From Agromyces sp. Root81 (GTDB lineage Bacteria; Actinomycetota; Actinomycetes; Actinomycetales; Microbacteriaceae), in contig NZ_LMIR01000001.1 of NCBI RefSeq assembly GCF_001429165.1, positions 332,875-396,874 of the forward strand: 64,000 nucleotides of DNA, read 5' to 3'. The translations under genes were made by a program, and so were the position numbers. Under the pieces are notes generated by a model. It saw nothing but the letters and a program-made list of their open reading frames with translations. It had not been told where the DNA came from and made no database searches. Of the stretch, positions 18,935 through 27,565 are shown piece after piece (the first letter of the stretch is position 1; each line of letters starts with the position of its first letter).

Positions 18935-19327
18935 TCAGCGGCCGGAACCGGCGACGATCGAGTTGGAGTGGTGTCCAAAACACGGGCGAACTCGCGGCAG
19001 CTTCGAGCCGAGCACTACCGCGGGGTCGACGCCCGTCGGACAGATGCGTGCGCCGATGCTGCCGCCTCGGACGCCGCCCGTATGCAGACGACGAAGCATG
19101 GTCGCCCGCGATTGCGACCACACTCCGCGGGTAGGGGAACGATCCATGTTTGGGTCGACCACGGTCGACCGAACACCTCGAACCTCGAAGCCCGCGCTGG
19201 TTGCCCGGCCGCCAGGGAAGATGAGCACGTCCTTGCGAGCCGTTTCCGTGAGCACATCGACCCATTCGGCGGTGGAGCGGCGCGCGTCGTCGACGACGCC
19301 GCCCGTGCCGTGCTTTGTTCGGCGCAC
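18935..19327 (-). CDS. doubtful small ORF in an otherwise empty interval
   Basis: Between the MerR promoter and 19345 there is no recognisable gene. The best candidate is this 130-codon frame, whose middle (TARKDVLIFPGGRA) reads like protein and whose third codon positions are GC-rich. It has no clear ribosome binding site and I recognise no family. It may be a decayed gene. Confidence 0.2.
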   Translation of the reverse strand: MRRTKHGTGGVVDDARRSTAEWVDVLTETARKDVLIFPGGRATSAGFEVRGVRSTVVDPNMDRSPTRGVWSQSRATMLRRLHTGGVRGGSIGARICPTGVDPAVVLGSKLPRVRPCFGHHSNSIVAGSGR

Positions 19328-19344
19328 AGCTGAGGCTCTGAGTC

Positions 19345-20073
19345 ATGATTCAGGTGAGAATTCTCTCTATGCGACCTCTGACCGCGATGCGAGCGATCGC
19401 GGCTGCCCGCCGTTCGCGCTCGGTCGTCGACCAAGCGATCGGGACGGCCGCGCGTTTGCGACCGTTGGACATGTTGACCCGATATCTGGCTGCGGGCTCG
19501 ATGGCGGCATGCGACCCGGTCTTTGCCGATTCGCACGAGTTGTACGAGCAGATCAAGCGCGCCGCCGACTATGGTTCCGACCGTATCGACGGCCACGAGA
19601 TCTTCTTCTTCCACCGTCGGCGAATGTTTCGCCGCCTTCAGTACGAGTTCGCCTTCAAGTTCTACGCCGTCAACGGAGAAGTCCGCCACGACGCCATCGA
19701 GGTGTGCTGGTGCGAGATTCCGCTCGAGCAACTCCTATCGCGCTGCTCGACGATGGCAGACCCAGGTCTCCGCGAGTACTCGGTGTACCGGTACGACGAC
19801 GAGTACCAGAATCTCGGCTGTGTGGTGTTCGCCAACGGACGCTCGCTTGACTTCTCGGCGTCTGGACGTGGCGACGGATTCACCGTCGTGATGCTGTACG
19901 GGAGAAGCGATGACGATGAATCGCGCGCGGCTTCTGTGCGGTCGCGGATGCTGATGTTGGACCCGACCGAGCTATCTCCGTCGCGCCGAACTGGGTCAGT
20001 TGACTCGAATCCGCGTCCTCAACGACGCGTTCACATGAAGGACTCGGAGAATCGGAGTCGACGCGATGAATGA
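19345..20073 (+). CDS. hypothetical protein of the accessory zone
   Basis: I do not recognise this gene. The frame is 242 codons long, but a better start may be ATG 19471 (MLTRYLAAGSMAACDP), as the first 40 residues are Arg-rich and look non-coding. The central part (HELYEQIKRAADYG, EIFFFHRRRMFRRL, YEFAFKFYAVNGEV) looks like a soluble alpha/beta protein with many aromatics. The C-terminus is low-complexity and charged. It overlaps the start of the next broken ORF by 8 bp and is surrounded by SUKH genes, so it may be another toxin-immunity component. GC is below that of the core genes. Confidence 0.45.
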   Translation: MIQVRILSMRPLTAMRAIAAARRSRSVVDQAIGTAARLRPLDMLTRYLAAGSMAACDPVFADSHELYEQIKRAADYGSDRIDGHEIFFFHRRRMFRRLQYEFAFKFYAVNGEVRHDAIEVCWCEIPLEQLLSRCSTMADPGLREYSVYRYDDEYQNLGCVVFANGRSLDFSASGRGDGFTVVMLYGRSDDDESRAASVRSRMLMLDPTELSPSRRTGSVDSNPRPQRRVHMKDSENRSRRDE

Positions 20074-20492
20074 TCTGGGAGGCGCCGCACGCCGGCGCGA
20101 CGTGACGGACCTCTTACCCATCCTCAATCGCATGGATGCGGAGGACGCGATCTACGATCGCGCGCGTCTGGAGTGCGACATCCCAGTACTGCGATGATGT
20201 CAAGCTGCTCTACAAGTACGTCGGAGTCGATGTCATCGGGGCATTCCTGCGGGAAGTTGCTCCGAGCGATCGAGCCCTGGCAGCGCAGCATCTGTTGGCG
20301 GTGATGCCGCTGTTGATCAACAAGGACGAGCGCGATGAGATTGTTCGAGATGACCAGGTGTTCGTCACCGAGGGGGAGCTCGATCGCTATCGGCAACGGC
20401 TGATGCGGGAGAACCCAGCCCTGCTGCAAGCCGACTTCAGCGCGGACCATTGTCAGGGACGCCTTGGCGACAGCTCGCGAGGCGTGAACTGA
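20066..20492 (+). pseudogene. hypothetical gene split by a frameshift
   Basis: ATG 20066 opens a frame reading MNDLGGAARRRDVTDLLPIL and ends at TGA 20195 after 43 codons. One frame over, the sequence continues without a break as DDVKLLYKYVGVDVIGAFLR and runs to 20492. Acidic helical composition is similar on both sides, so this looks like one protein of about 140 residues broken by a one-base change near 20190. I do not recognise the family. Its position, immediately before a SUKH gene, suggests an immunity or regulatory gene. Confidence 0.45.
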
Positions 20493-20495
20493 GAA

Positions 20496-20894
20496 ATGAG
20501 AGAGCCCATGGATATTTCAAGCGTTGTTCGGCTGGGATTGGCGACGAGACCGGCAAGCGAAGAAGACCTCGATCGGGTACGTCGGCGCATCGGAGCCGAT
20601 CTGCCATGCCCGCTGGAGGAGTTCTACAAGCTCACTGACGGATTCGTCAGCCCGTCCGGCATTGCTGTGTACGAGGCGAGTTCTCTTCTTGAGAGAAATG
20701 AAACAGCCGAGATCGAGGTCTACGCTCCCGGATATGTTCTCTTCGGGGATGACAGCGGTGGGCGCGGATTTCTGATGAGCTTGAATGATGGTGACGGTCG
20801 GGTATTCAGCTCAGATCTTGGGGACTTGAGCCCTCGGTACTTCGATGAAGATGCGGCGAGCCTGAAGGACTGGCTGGGTCTGCTGCCGGGATAG
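20496..20894 (+). CDS. SMI1/KNR4 (SUKH-1) family protein
   Basis: This 132-residue acidic protein has the SUKH layout: an N-terminal helix pair ending in LEEFYKLTDGFVSPSGI, the strand VLFGDDSGGRGFLMSLN, and the C-terminal FDEDAASLKDWLGLLPG helix. SUKH-1 proteins are mostly immunity factors against nuclease or other toxins delivered between bacteria. ATG 20508, with GAGAG upstream, is an alternative start giving 128 residues. GC is visibly lower than in the flanking operons, consistent with horizontal transfer. No cognate toxin lies within the window. Confidence 0.75.
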   Translation: MREPMDISSVVRLGLATRPASEEDLDRVRRRIGADLPCPLEEFYKLTDGFVSPSGIAVYEASSLLERNETAEIEVYAPGYVLFGDDSGGRGFLMSLNDGDGRVFSSDLGDLSPRYFDEDAASLKDWLGLLPG

Positions 20895-20898
20895 CCGC

Positions 20899-21246
20899 CT
20901 ATTCAACCTCCCAGCAAACCAGGTCGCTCTGCGCTGAGATCCGGGAGATCAGCACGTCTGAGATGGTCGCAGCGGAGTCGTACTCGGCGTCGGCCAGCGG
21001 CTCGACGTACAGCTGGTAGCCGACGCTAGGGTCTTCATCCTCTGGCGGGGAGAGTAGTGCGAAACGCATGTCGACCGAGTACGCAACCTGAGCGGGAAAC
21101 TCGTCGAACATACCGGGGTCGGCCGGCTCGAAAGTCAGCCCTCCCAAGGCTCTTCCCAAAACGGCCGATGTCGTCGCGAGGTCACCTACCGGCCGAACCC
21201 AGACGACGGCGAAGCCCGGAGGGATGTGCGATCCATCTCTCTTCAT
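20899..21246 (-). CDS. hypothetical small acidic protein
   Basis: The gene encodes 115 residues and converges on the SUKH gene with 4 bp between stops. GAGAGGAC lies just upstream of the ATG, a good ribosome binding site, so it is probably expressed. The sequence is acidic and rich in beta-prone stretches (GFAVVWVRPVG, QLYVEPLADAEY), without a signal peptide or membrane segment. I recognise no family. Size, charge and neighbours fit a bacterial immunity protein, but that is guesswork from context. Confidence 0.5.
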   Translation of the reverse strand: MKRDGSHIPPGFAVVWVRPVGDLATTSAVLGRALGGLTFEPADPGMFDEFPAQVAYSVDMRFALLSPPEDEDPSVGYQLYVEPLADAEYDSAATISDVLISRISAQSDLVCWEVE

Positions 21247-21363
21247 GGTGTCCTCTCCCGCCGCCGCCCGGTGATCTCCTGTGCTCCCAGCGGTGGGTAG
21301 GTTCTGAACAGATCCGCGGACAACGCGACCTGTTCCATCGCGACACAGTGAGCTGCCGGTCGA

Positions 21364-21837
21364 TCAGAGGATGTCATCCTGGATCTGTTCCATGCAGATG
21401 CGCCACCACGAGTCGCGTCCCAGCGCCTTCGCGTCGATCTGCGTCAGACGACGACGCAGGATCGTCACGCGATCACGGCGCGAGTCCCCGTTCTGCGAAC
21501 GCATTGCCGGACGGGTCCGTCCGGCGCGCAGCGCTGCAAGGCGCTCGGCGGCCTGAGCCGCGGTCATGACGCTGGGCTCATCTGCCCGATCTGGATCGAA
21601 GTAGGCGGCGAACGCCGCAAGGCACTCGGACGTCGCGGCGCGATTCGTGTTGAGTCGTTCCACGCGTCCAGTGCGCTCGTCGTAGACCGCGGTACTGCCG
21701 TCGGCACGCTCGACGATCCAGAGCTCGCCGCCGTGGATGTCGCCGATGATCGTCGCCGCTCCGGACGGAAGCTGCGCTGGTCGGCGAGCGGACTCGGGAA
21801 GCAGCCGCATTCCCATGACCAATGCTTCCTCGCTCAC
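21364..21837 (-). CDS. SUKH-4-like immunity protein
   Basis: This 157-residue protein resembles SUKH-4 immunity proteins: GELWIVERADGSTAVYDE then TGRVERLNTN, a Ser/Ala-rich ECLAAFAAYF helix, and a C-terminal SWWRICMEQIQDDIL. In that family these segments correspond to the strand-turn reporting a name/value pair, a helix, and the WxxxxEEI tail. It starts with GTG 21837; ATG codons follow at residues 8 and 10. It is the third SUKH-type gene within 5.1 kb. Function is inferred from the family. Confidence 0.6.
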   Translation of the reverse strand: MSEEALVMGMRLLPESARRPAQLPSGAATIIGDIHGGELWIVERADGSTAVYDERTGRVERLNTNRAATSECLAAFAAYFDPDRADEPSVMTAAQAAERLAALRAGRTRPAMRSQNGDSRRDRVTILRRRLTQIDAKALGRDSWWRICMEQIQDDIL

Positions 21838-22204
21838 CCGACAACCCTATCCAGTGGTGACGTGACACCACACGCGAGAACAGCAGCCGATCACCGCCCA
21901 CGACTCACCCACGAAGCGCCGCAAACTACCTGGCGGGGCCTAATCAAACTGCACCAGCGGAGGCTGCGGCTCGCGCAGCGACCGCACCTCGCGATCATTG
22001 AGGGGCATGGGCAGGGCACGAGTTTGGCTAGAACGGCGCAGCGGGACTATAGATCCGCGATGCAACGCACAGGTCGCCGGCGCCAGCTGTCTCAGAACTG
22101 GGATGTCTCGTCGCGTTCCGAGTGAGTGGACGCATCACCCAGGATCTGGCCAAACGGCACGTCTTTGGCCCGGATCCGCTGCATCCATCGGCTTCGGTCA
22201 GGAA
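21838..22204. other. 367-bp intergenic stretch without a convincing gene
   Basis: Several short open frames overlap here on both strands but none has a ribosome binding site, a recognisable motif or consistent codon use. The stretch separates the SUKH zone from the sugar-acid locus and probably contains the terminator of the caiB-gntR transcript. Confidence 0.5.
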
Positions 22205-22981
22205 TCAGCGGTGCAACCTTTTGGACGACGTTGACAGTGTCGAAGGGTGTGCGAGGTCGGCGGCACCGAGTGATAGCCCGAGCGCGATGGCGGAGTCGCT
22301 CGCGGAGAGGTCCATCAGTTCTCTCATCCGCTCGGCGGCGGCGGCCGCATCACCCGCGGCGACCGCGTCATATACGGCGCGATGCCCGTCGAGGAAGTCG
22401 AGCGTGGTCATGTGTTGGTGGGCGAGGCGGTCTCGCGCTTGAAGCGCCGGCGCGAGGACTACTTCGAACCGCTCGAGCAGTTCGTTGCCCGACGCCGCGA
22501 GCAGTGCCCGATGGAACTCGAGGTCGGCCTCGGTGTGATCGGGGCGATCTGGGTCGTCGGTACGATACGACCGGTCGAGTGCATCGAACGCCACGCGGAT
22601 GCGCTCGAGCTGCGCGGCGTCGCGCCGCTCGGCCGCCATGCCGGCGGCGGCGGGTTCGATGAGTCGGCGCACCTCGCCGAGTTCCATCACGAGCCGTGGA
22701 TCAGGTTGATCGGACGACCGCCAACTCATCACATCGCCGTCGAGGAGCTGCCAGTTCGCGCGGTCAGTGACGAACGTTCCGAACCGGGGGCGTGCACCGA
22801 CCAGCCCCTTCGCCGTGAGTACCTTCAGGGCCTCCCTCACGACGGTGCGGCTCACCTGGAACTCGAGCGCGATCTGTTCGGGATCGATCGTGTCGCCCGG
22901 CAGAAGTTCTCCGCGCATGATGCGCGTGCCCAGCTCGTTGACTACCTGCCCGTGCAGGCCGCGTCCGCCGAAGTTGTTCAC
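22205..22981 (-). CDS. FadR/GntR-family (FCD) regulator, DgoR-like
   Basis: This 258-residue regulator has an N-terminal GntR winged helix (DPEQIALEFQVSRTVVREAL, about residues 32-51) and an all-helical FCD ligand domain (from about 95) with its metal-ligand histidines (EFHRALLAASGN, HRAVYDAV). FCD regulators bind organic or sugar acids. DgoR, which controls galactonate use in enterobacteria, belongs here, and dgoD lies 1.3 kb away. It is encoded 9 bp after the CoA-transferase in the same direction. It likely represses the divergent promoter at 24.24 kb. Confidence 0.88.
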   Translation of the reverse strand: MNNFGGRGLHGQVVNELGTRIMRGELLPGDTIDPEQIALEFQVSRTVVREALKVLTAKGLVGARPRFGTFVTDRANWQLLDGDVMSWRSSDQPDPRLVMELGEVRRLIEPAAAGMAAERRDAAQLERIRVAFDALDRSYRTDDPDRPDHTEADLEFHRALLAASGNELLERFEVVLAPALQARDRLAHQHMTTLDFLDGHRAVYDAVAAGDAAAAAERMRELMDLSASDSAIALGLSLGAADLAHPSTLSTSSKRLHR

Positions 22982-22990
22982 GAGGTGAGC

Positions 22991-24232
22991 CTACTGGGAC
23001 ACACGTGCAAGGGCGTCGGGCGCGACGCCGAGCGCCCCGGATCGGACTGCATCGGCGATCTGCTCGTCGGTCCAGCCGAGTTCGGCGAGGATGGCAGTGG
23101 TGTCGGCACCGAGTGCCGGTGCACCGCGGCGGATCGTCGGCGGTGTGACGGACATCTGCAGGGGTGGCCGGACGGTGCGGACGGTTGCCCCGTCCTCGCC
23201 ATAGGGCTGCTCGACGAGCATGCCTGTCTCGACGACATGCGGGTCATTCGCGACGCCGGCGTAGTCGTGCACCGGACCCGCCCAAACATTGACGCGGTCG
23301 CACAGTTCGATCCAGTGCGCGGTGGTCTGGTGCTCGAAGGCATGCCGGATGTGCCGGTACACGTCGTCGCGGAGCGCGTGTCCATCGTTGTAATCGGTCA
23401 GCGATCGCAGCCAGTCGTCGTCGAGCACTTCGCCTAGCGAGGCCAACGGAGCCATCGCGAGCGTGAGCCAGCCGTCGCTCGTGCGGTAGACGCCATACGG
23501 TGCTGGGATGAACGCGTGCGCGGATGCCTCAGCGCCGCGGGCGGGCTGCCGACCGGTGTTGAGGTAGGTGACGAGCTCCTGCAACTGGGCGTCGAGCACG
23601 ATCGAGAGCATGTCGACCTCGACCTTCTGGCCGACGCCGAGACGGGTCCGTGCAGCCAGCGCGGCGAGGATACCGATCGCCGCCTGGTACCCGGTCATGA
23701 CATCGGCCGCCCAAAGTGCGCCGGGCTCCGGTGCGTCCTCGGCACTGCCCACGGAGAACATCGACCCCGAGTAGCCCTGCACGACGAGGTCCTGGCCCGG
23801 GCGGTCACGGTACGGGCCGACGGGGCCGTAGCCGGAGATCGAGCAGTACACAAGCCGTGGGTTGATCTCGCGCAGCTGCTCGTAGCCGATGCCGAGGCGC
23901 TCGGCGGTGCCGTGCCGGAAGTTCTGCAGGAACACATCGGACTCGCGAACGATGTCGTAGATGATCTCGCGCGACGCAGCGTGCTTGAGGTCGATCGCGA
24001 GCGAGCGCTTGTTGCGATTGACCGCGAGGAAGGTGGTCATCTCGCCGTGCACGCGGATGTCGTCGAACCCGTGCGTGCGATTGAATTCGCCGCCGCGGGG
24101 CGACTCGATCTTGATGACGTCGGCGCCGAGATCGCCCAGGCGGGTGCCGGCGAGGGGCCCGGCGAGCATCTGAGTGGCATCGAGCACGCGGATCCCGTCG
24201 AGGGCGCCGGCCTGAGCGATTGATTCGGTCAT
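22991..24232 (-). CDS. CaiB/BaiF-family CoA-transferase
   Basis: This class III CoA-transferase of 413 residues moves CoA between a donor thioester and a free carboxylic acid. The family hallmarks are present: VLDATQMLAGPLAGTRLGDLGADVIKIE at the N-terminus (shown here split: VLDATQMLAG and GADVIKIESP), and the AVNRNKRSLAIDLK nucleotide-binding stretch. The catalytic Asp should lie in the region ELVVQGYSGSM-like QDLVVQGYSGSM. It is divergent from dgoD and co-directional with the GntR regulator. A CoA-transferase is unexpected in a sugar-acid operon; together with the enoyl-CoA hydratase downstream it suggests part of the substrate is an organic acid. The acid is unknown. Confidence 0.9.
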   Translation of the reverse strand: MTESIAQAGALDGIRVLDATQMLAGPLAGTRLGDLGADVIKIESPRGGEFNRTHGFDDIRVHGEMTTFLAVNRNKRSLAIDLKHAASREIIYDIVRESDVFLQNFRHGTAERLGIGYEQLREINPRLVYCSISGYGPVGPYRDRPGQDLVVQGYSGSMFSVGSAEDAPEPGALWAADVMTGYQAAIGILAALAARTRLGVGQKVEVDMLSIVLDAQLQELVTYLNTGRQPARGAEASAHAFIPAPYGVYRTSDGWLTLAMAPLASLGEVLDDDWLRSLTDYNDGHALRDDVYRHIRHAFEHQTTAHWIELCDRVNVWAGPVHDYAGVANDPHVVETGMLVEQPYGEDGATVRTVRPPLQMSVTPPTIRRGAPALGADTTAILAELGWTDEQIADAVRSGALGVAPDALARVSQ

Positions 24233-24245
24233 CTCATCTCCTTAT

Positions 24246-24261
24246 TAGTAAGATAATACTA
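24246..24261. promoter_or_regulatory. candidate operator between CoA-transferase and dgoD
   Basis: TAGTA and TACTA flank AGATAA, giving a 16-bp inverted repeat in an unusually AT-rich patch of the 65-bp divergent intergenic region. GATAAT within it could serve as a -10 for dgoD. A GntR/FCD regulator bound here would control both directions. This is a sequence-based inference. Confidence 0.45.
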
Positions 24262-24297
24262 TTACACGTTTTGCTTCGGTTGAGAAAGGCGACGCTC

Positions 24298-25443
24298 ATG
24301 GCGATTGGACGGATCGAGACGTTCCTGGTTCCTCCGCGGTGGCTCTTCGTTCGGATCGAGACCGAAGACGGACTGGTCGGCTGGGGCGAGCCGATCGTGG
24401 AAGGCCACGCCGAGGTCGTTCGCGTCGCCGTCGCCGAGTTCGCTGAGCTTCTCCTTGGCACGGATGAAGGTCGCATCGAGCACCACTGGCTCGCCATGAC
24501 CAAGGGCGGGTTCTACCGCGGCGGTCCCGTGTTCAACAGTGCTGCGGCCGGAGTCGACCAGGCGCTCTGGGATATCGCCGGGAAACGGCTCGGTCGACCG
24601 GTGCACGAGCTGCTCGGCGGCGCGGTGCGCGATCGGGTCCGTGCCTACGCCTGGGTCGGCGGCGATGAGCCCGAGGCCCTCGCCGACGACATCGAGCGCC
24701 GCATAGCCGCTGGGATGACCGCTGTGAAGATGAATGCCAGCGGGCGGATGCCCCCGCTGGCCGCACTCGCCGAGACCCGGGCGATCGTCGAACGTGCTCA
24801 GGTCGCGCGCGACGTTCTCGGGCCGGGCCGCGATTTCGCGCTGGACTTCCATGGCCGACTCACACTCGCCGACAGCCGCCGAGTTGTCCCGCTGCTCGAG
24901 CCGCTGCATCCGCTCTTCGTCGAGGAGCCGGTCGTGCCCGAGGCATCCGCTCAGTTGCACCGCGTCGTCGATGCGACGACGGTGCCCATCGCGACGGGGG
25001 AGCGGCTGTACTCGCGTCAGGAGTTCCTGCCGGTGCTGCAGCAGGGCGTCGCGGTCGTGCAACCGGACGTCTGCCACGCCGGAGGCATCTCCGAGACGCG
25101 TCGCATCGCCGCTCTCGCCGAGACCTTCGACGCGAGGATCGCCCCGCACTGCCCCCTCGGCCCGATCGCCCTTGCAGCGAGCCTCCAGATCGGGTTCGCC
25201 AGCCCGAACCTCCTCATTCAGGAACATGGCATGGGGATCCACTACAACGGCGACGCTGATTTGCTCGACTACGTCGTCGACCGGTCGCCGTTCGCCCTGG
25301 TCGACGGTTCCTTCGATCGCTTCGTCGGCGCCGGCCTCGGTGTTGAGATCGACGAGACTGCCGTGCGCGACGCCGACCGGCGCGGCCATGCCTGGCGATC
25401 GCCGCGTTGGCATCACGCCGACGGCGGATTCGCCGAATGGTGA
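24298..25443 (+). CDS. dgoD: D-galactonate dehydratase
   Basis: DgoD removes water from D-galactonate to give 2-keto-3-deoxy-galactonate. The 381-residue protein closely follows enterobacterial DgoD (382 residues): PPRWLFVRIETEDGLVGWGEP at the N-terminus, the metal ligands in ALDFHGR, FVEEPV and ATGERLYS, the His in APHCPLGPIALAA, and the MGIHYN motif. A member of the enolase superfamily, it needs Mg. ATG 24298 follows GAGAAAGG. It is the first gene transcribed to the right and gives the locus its probable substrate. A close relative such as another aldonate dehydratase is possible. Confidence 0.9.
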   Translation: MAIGRIETFLVPPRWLFVRIETEDGLVGWGEPIVEGHAEVVRVAVAEFAELLLGTDEGRIEHHWLAMTKGGFYRGGPVFNSAAAGVDQALWDIAGKRLGRPVHELLGGAVRDRVRAYAWVGGDEPEALADDIERRIAAGMTAVKMNASGRMPPLAALAETRAIVERAQVARDVLGPGRDFALDFHGRLTLADSRRVVPLLEPLHPLFVEEPVVPEASAQLHRVVDATTVPIATGERLYSRQEFLPVLQQGVAVVQPDVCHAGGISETRRIAALAETFDARIAPHCPLGPIALAASLQIGFASPNLLIQEHGMGIHYNGDADLLDYVVDRSPFALVDGSFDRFVGAGLGVEIDETAVRDADRRGHAWRSPRWHHADGGFAEW

Positions 25444-26374
25444 GGGTCCGCGGCGCCCCGTTGTGAAGCGAGCTCGGATTCGAACTCCGAGAGGAAGCGG
25501 CCGCGAAGGCGTGAGATCCGCTTCCGCAGCGACGATGAGGTCGACGTCTTGCATCCAATGCGACAAGTTCGGCAGCACCCGGGTGTGCAATACGATCGCA
25601 CCGGCGGTGTCGCCGGTGGACCATCGTCGCCAACAGGCGAGGTACAGCTCGGTGAAGGAACACCCGGACTGGACGCCCACCGCCCCCGCCGCAGTCCGTC
25701 GATGATCTGCACGCCGGCGGAGCCGACAAGGCAGCCGAGCCGCGGCGCCGCCTCGGCCAGCGCCGTGATCAGTGGGACGGGCTGTGTCGACTCCACCTTC
25801 ACGCACACGAGGTTCGGCGCGCGCGACGCGATCGCGGCAATGGGGCCCGCATCGAGCGAAGCGCCGTCTTGCGACGGAACGACCTGCAGGATGGTCGGCG
25901 TCGGCGAGATCGCCGTGAGCACCGACTCAACGTGCTCGTGGACCGATGTTGCGTCGGCGCCGCGTTGATGCAGAACCAGCACGTTCATGAGATCGGCGCC
26001 ACGTTCGGCGACGCTCACCGCGCGTTCGACGGCGACCCGCGTGGCGTGATCGAAGAAGGAGGCGACGGCCAGCATGCCGCCGCGGTGGGCGCCATCGATG
26101 ATCACCGAAGTGAGCTCGTTGCGTTCCGAGGCGCTCAAGGCAAGCGCCTCGGAACGCGAACCCGGGGTGCATGATGCCCGGCGTGCCGACGCTGGAGAGA
26201 TCGTCGACGAGTGCGGCGAGGGCCGCCGCGTCGGCGTCGCCGCCCGCCGTGAACGGCGTCTCGACGACGGGGCACGCCAGCGATGCGGGCCGGCGGGGCC
26301 GCCGGTGTGTGCTTCTCCGGGACTCGAGGGCCGTCCTCGAAATCAGAAGCGGGGCAAGCTTGCACGTGAACCAT
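25413..26374 (-). pseudogene. dihydrodipicolinate synthase/N-acetylneuraminate lyase family gene with several frameshifts
   Basis: The pieces of one DHDPS-family aldolase occur in successive frames: PARIAGVP, then VVETPFTAGGDADAAALA on to GTPGIMHPGFA, then ASERNELTSVII on to LGCLVGSAGVQIIDGLRRG, then VGVQSGCSFTELYLACW to DVDLIVAAE, then KRISRLRGRF. Breaks fall near 26270, 26155 (an extra T), 25697 (a lost base) and 25500. The 3' end overlaps dgoD by about 30 bp on the other strand. Intact, it would be an aldolase or dehydratase for a keto-deoxy sugar acid, which fits this locus. With so many shifts it is dead unless the assembly is poor here. Confidence 0.75.
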
Positions 26375-26448
26375 ATTGTATGTTTATATTATGAATGAGC
26401 CGGAAGGGATCCCGCTCACGAACGCATTCAATGTCGCAAAGGAGCAAC

Positions 26449-27480
26449 ATGCAATCGCAGCACACGCGGCGTCGAGGAGCGAAGGCCCTCGGCGCGATTG
26501 GCATTCTCGGCCTCGCCGCCGCCCTCACAGCCTGTGGCACGGTTGACGGCGGCGCCGCCTCAGGTGACGACGCCGGCGACGACGGCACGATCAGGATCGC
26601 CTACATCCAGAAGCAGGGCGACCAGCAGTACTTCATCGACGAGATCGACGGTGCCTCGGAGGCAGCCGCCGAGCTCGGCGCTGAGGTCACCGCGATCAAC
26701 GTCGGCGACGACGCCAACGAGACCATCAGCCAACTCGACACGATCATCTCGCAGGGCTACGACGCCATCGCGATCGTCGTCCCCGACCAGAAGATCGGTC
26801 CTCAGGTGATCGAGGCGGCGAAGAAGGCCGGCATTCCCCTCGTCGCGACCGACGACGCGATCGAGGACGCCGACGGCAATGCGGCGCCCTTCGTCGGGTT
26901 CGATGGCCGCTCGATGGGCGAGCAGGTCGGCACCGAAGCGGCGCGACTGTTCGCGGAGACCGACTGGACCGCGGAGAACACGAAGATCATCCGCGTATCG
27001 AAGGAAGACCTGCAGACCTGCGAAGACCGCAACGACGGCGCATACGACACCTTCACGGAGGCGACCGGCGTCGAACTCGAGGTCGTCCGCGTCGGCACCG
27101 ACGCTACCAACATCGAGGCGCAGGACAAGACCGCCGCCGCGATCACCGCGAACCCTGACGTCACGAACTGGGTGGTGTGGGGTTGCAACGACGAGTCGGA
27201 GACCGGTGCGGTGACCGCCCTGCAGAACGCAGGGTTCAGCCCCGACAACATCATCGGCGTCGGCCTCGGCGCGTACCTCACCTGCAAGGACTGGGCCGCC
27301 GGAGTGGAGTCGGGCAACAAGGCCGCGCTGTTCATCAGCGGAGTCGACGTCGGCAAGGCGGCCGTCGAGGTGCTCGTCGATCAGGTGAAGAACGGCGTCG
27401 AACTCCCGGCGAATACGATCGCCGACACGACGATCGTCGGACCCGACACATGGGAGGACGCGGGAGTCGTCTGCACCTGA
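26449..27480 (+). CDS. sugar ABC transporter substrate-binding lipoprotein (ribose/rhamnose type)
   Basis: This 343-residue binding protein has a lipoprotein signal (residues 1-26, lipobox LTAC) and a type I periplasmic fold of the RbsB family (IRIAYIQKQGDQQYF, SQLDTIISQGYDAIAIV, IPLVATDDAI). It starts at ATG 26449 after AAAGGAG; upstream in-frame codons are not preceded by a site. It captures the substrate for the ATPase and permease encoded next. An AT-rich patch with TATATT at 26385-26390 is a plausible promoter. The ligand may be a sugar acid or glycoside related to the galactonate route. Confidence 0.93.
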   Translation: MQSQHTRRRGAKALGAIGILGLAAALTACGTVDGGAASGDDAGDDGTIRIAYIQKQGDQQYFIDEIDGASEAAAELGAEVTAINVGDDANETISQLDTIISQGYDAIAIVVPDQKIGPQVIEAAKKAGIPLVATDDAIEDADGNAAPFVGFDGRSMGEQVGTEAARLFAETDWTAENTKIIRVSKEDLQTCEDRNDGAYDTFTEATGVELEVVRVGTDATNIEAQDKTAAAITANPDVTNWVVWGCNDESETGAVTALQNAGFSPDNIIGVGLGAYLTCKDWAAGVESGNKAALFISGVDVGKAAVEVLVDQVKNGVELPANTIADTTIVGPDTWEDAGVVCT

Positions 27481-27565
27481 TCCATCGTGAGCGGGCGGAG
27501 ACGCGACGAGCGTCATCCGCCCGCCACCACGATCGACCATCGCAAACTGACAAGGGACTCGACCC

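Noticed and set aside
18968-19333. Plus-strand 121-codon frame
   Set aside because: Overlaps the equally uncertain minus-strand frame, has no ribosome binding site and no recognisable motif.
26370-26395. AT-rich patch before the ribose-type binding protein as a second copy of the 24246 operator
   Set aside because: The sequences do not share the inverted-repeat arms; kept only as a possible promoter.
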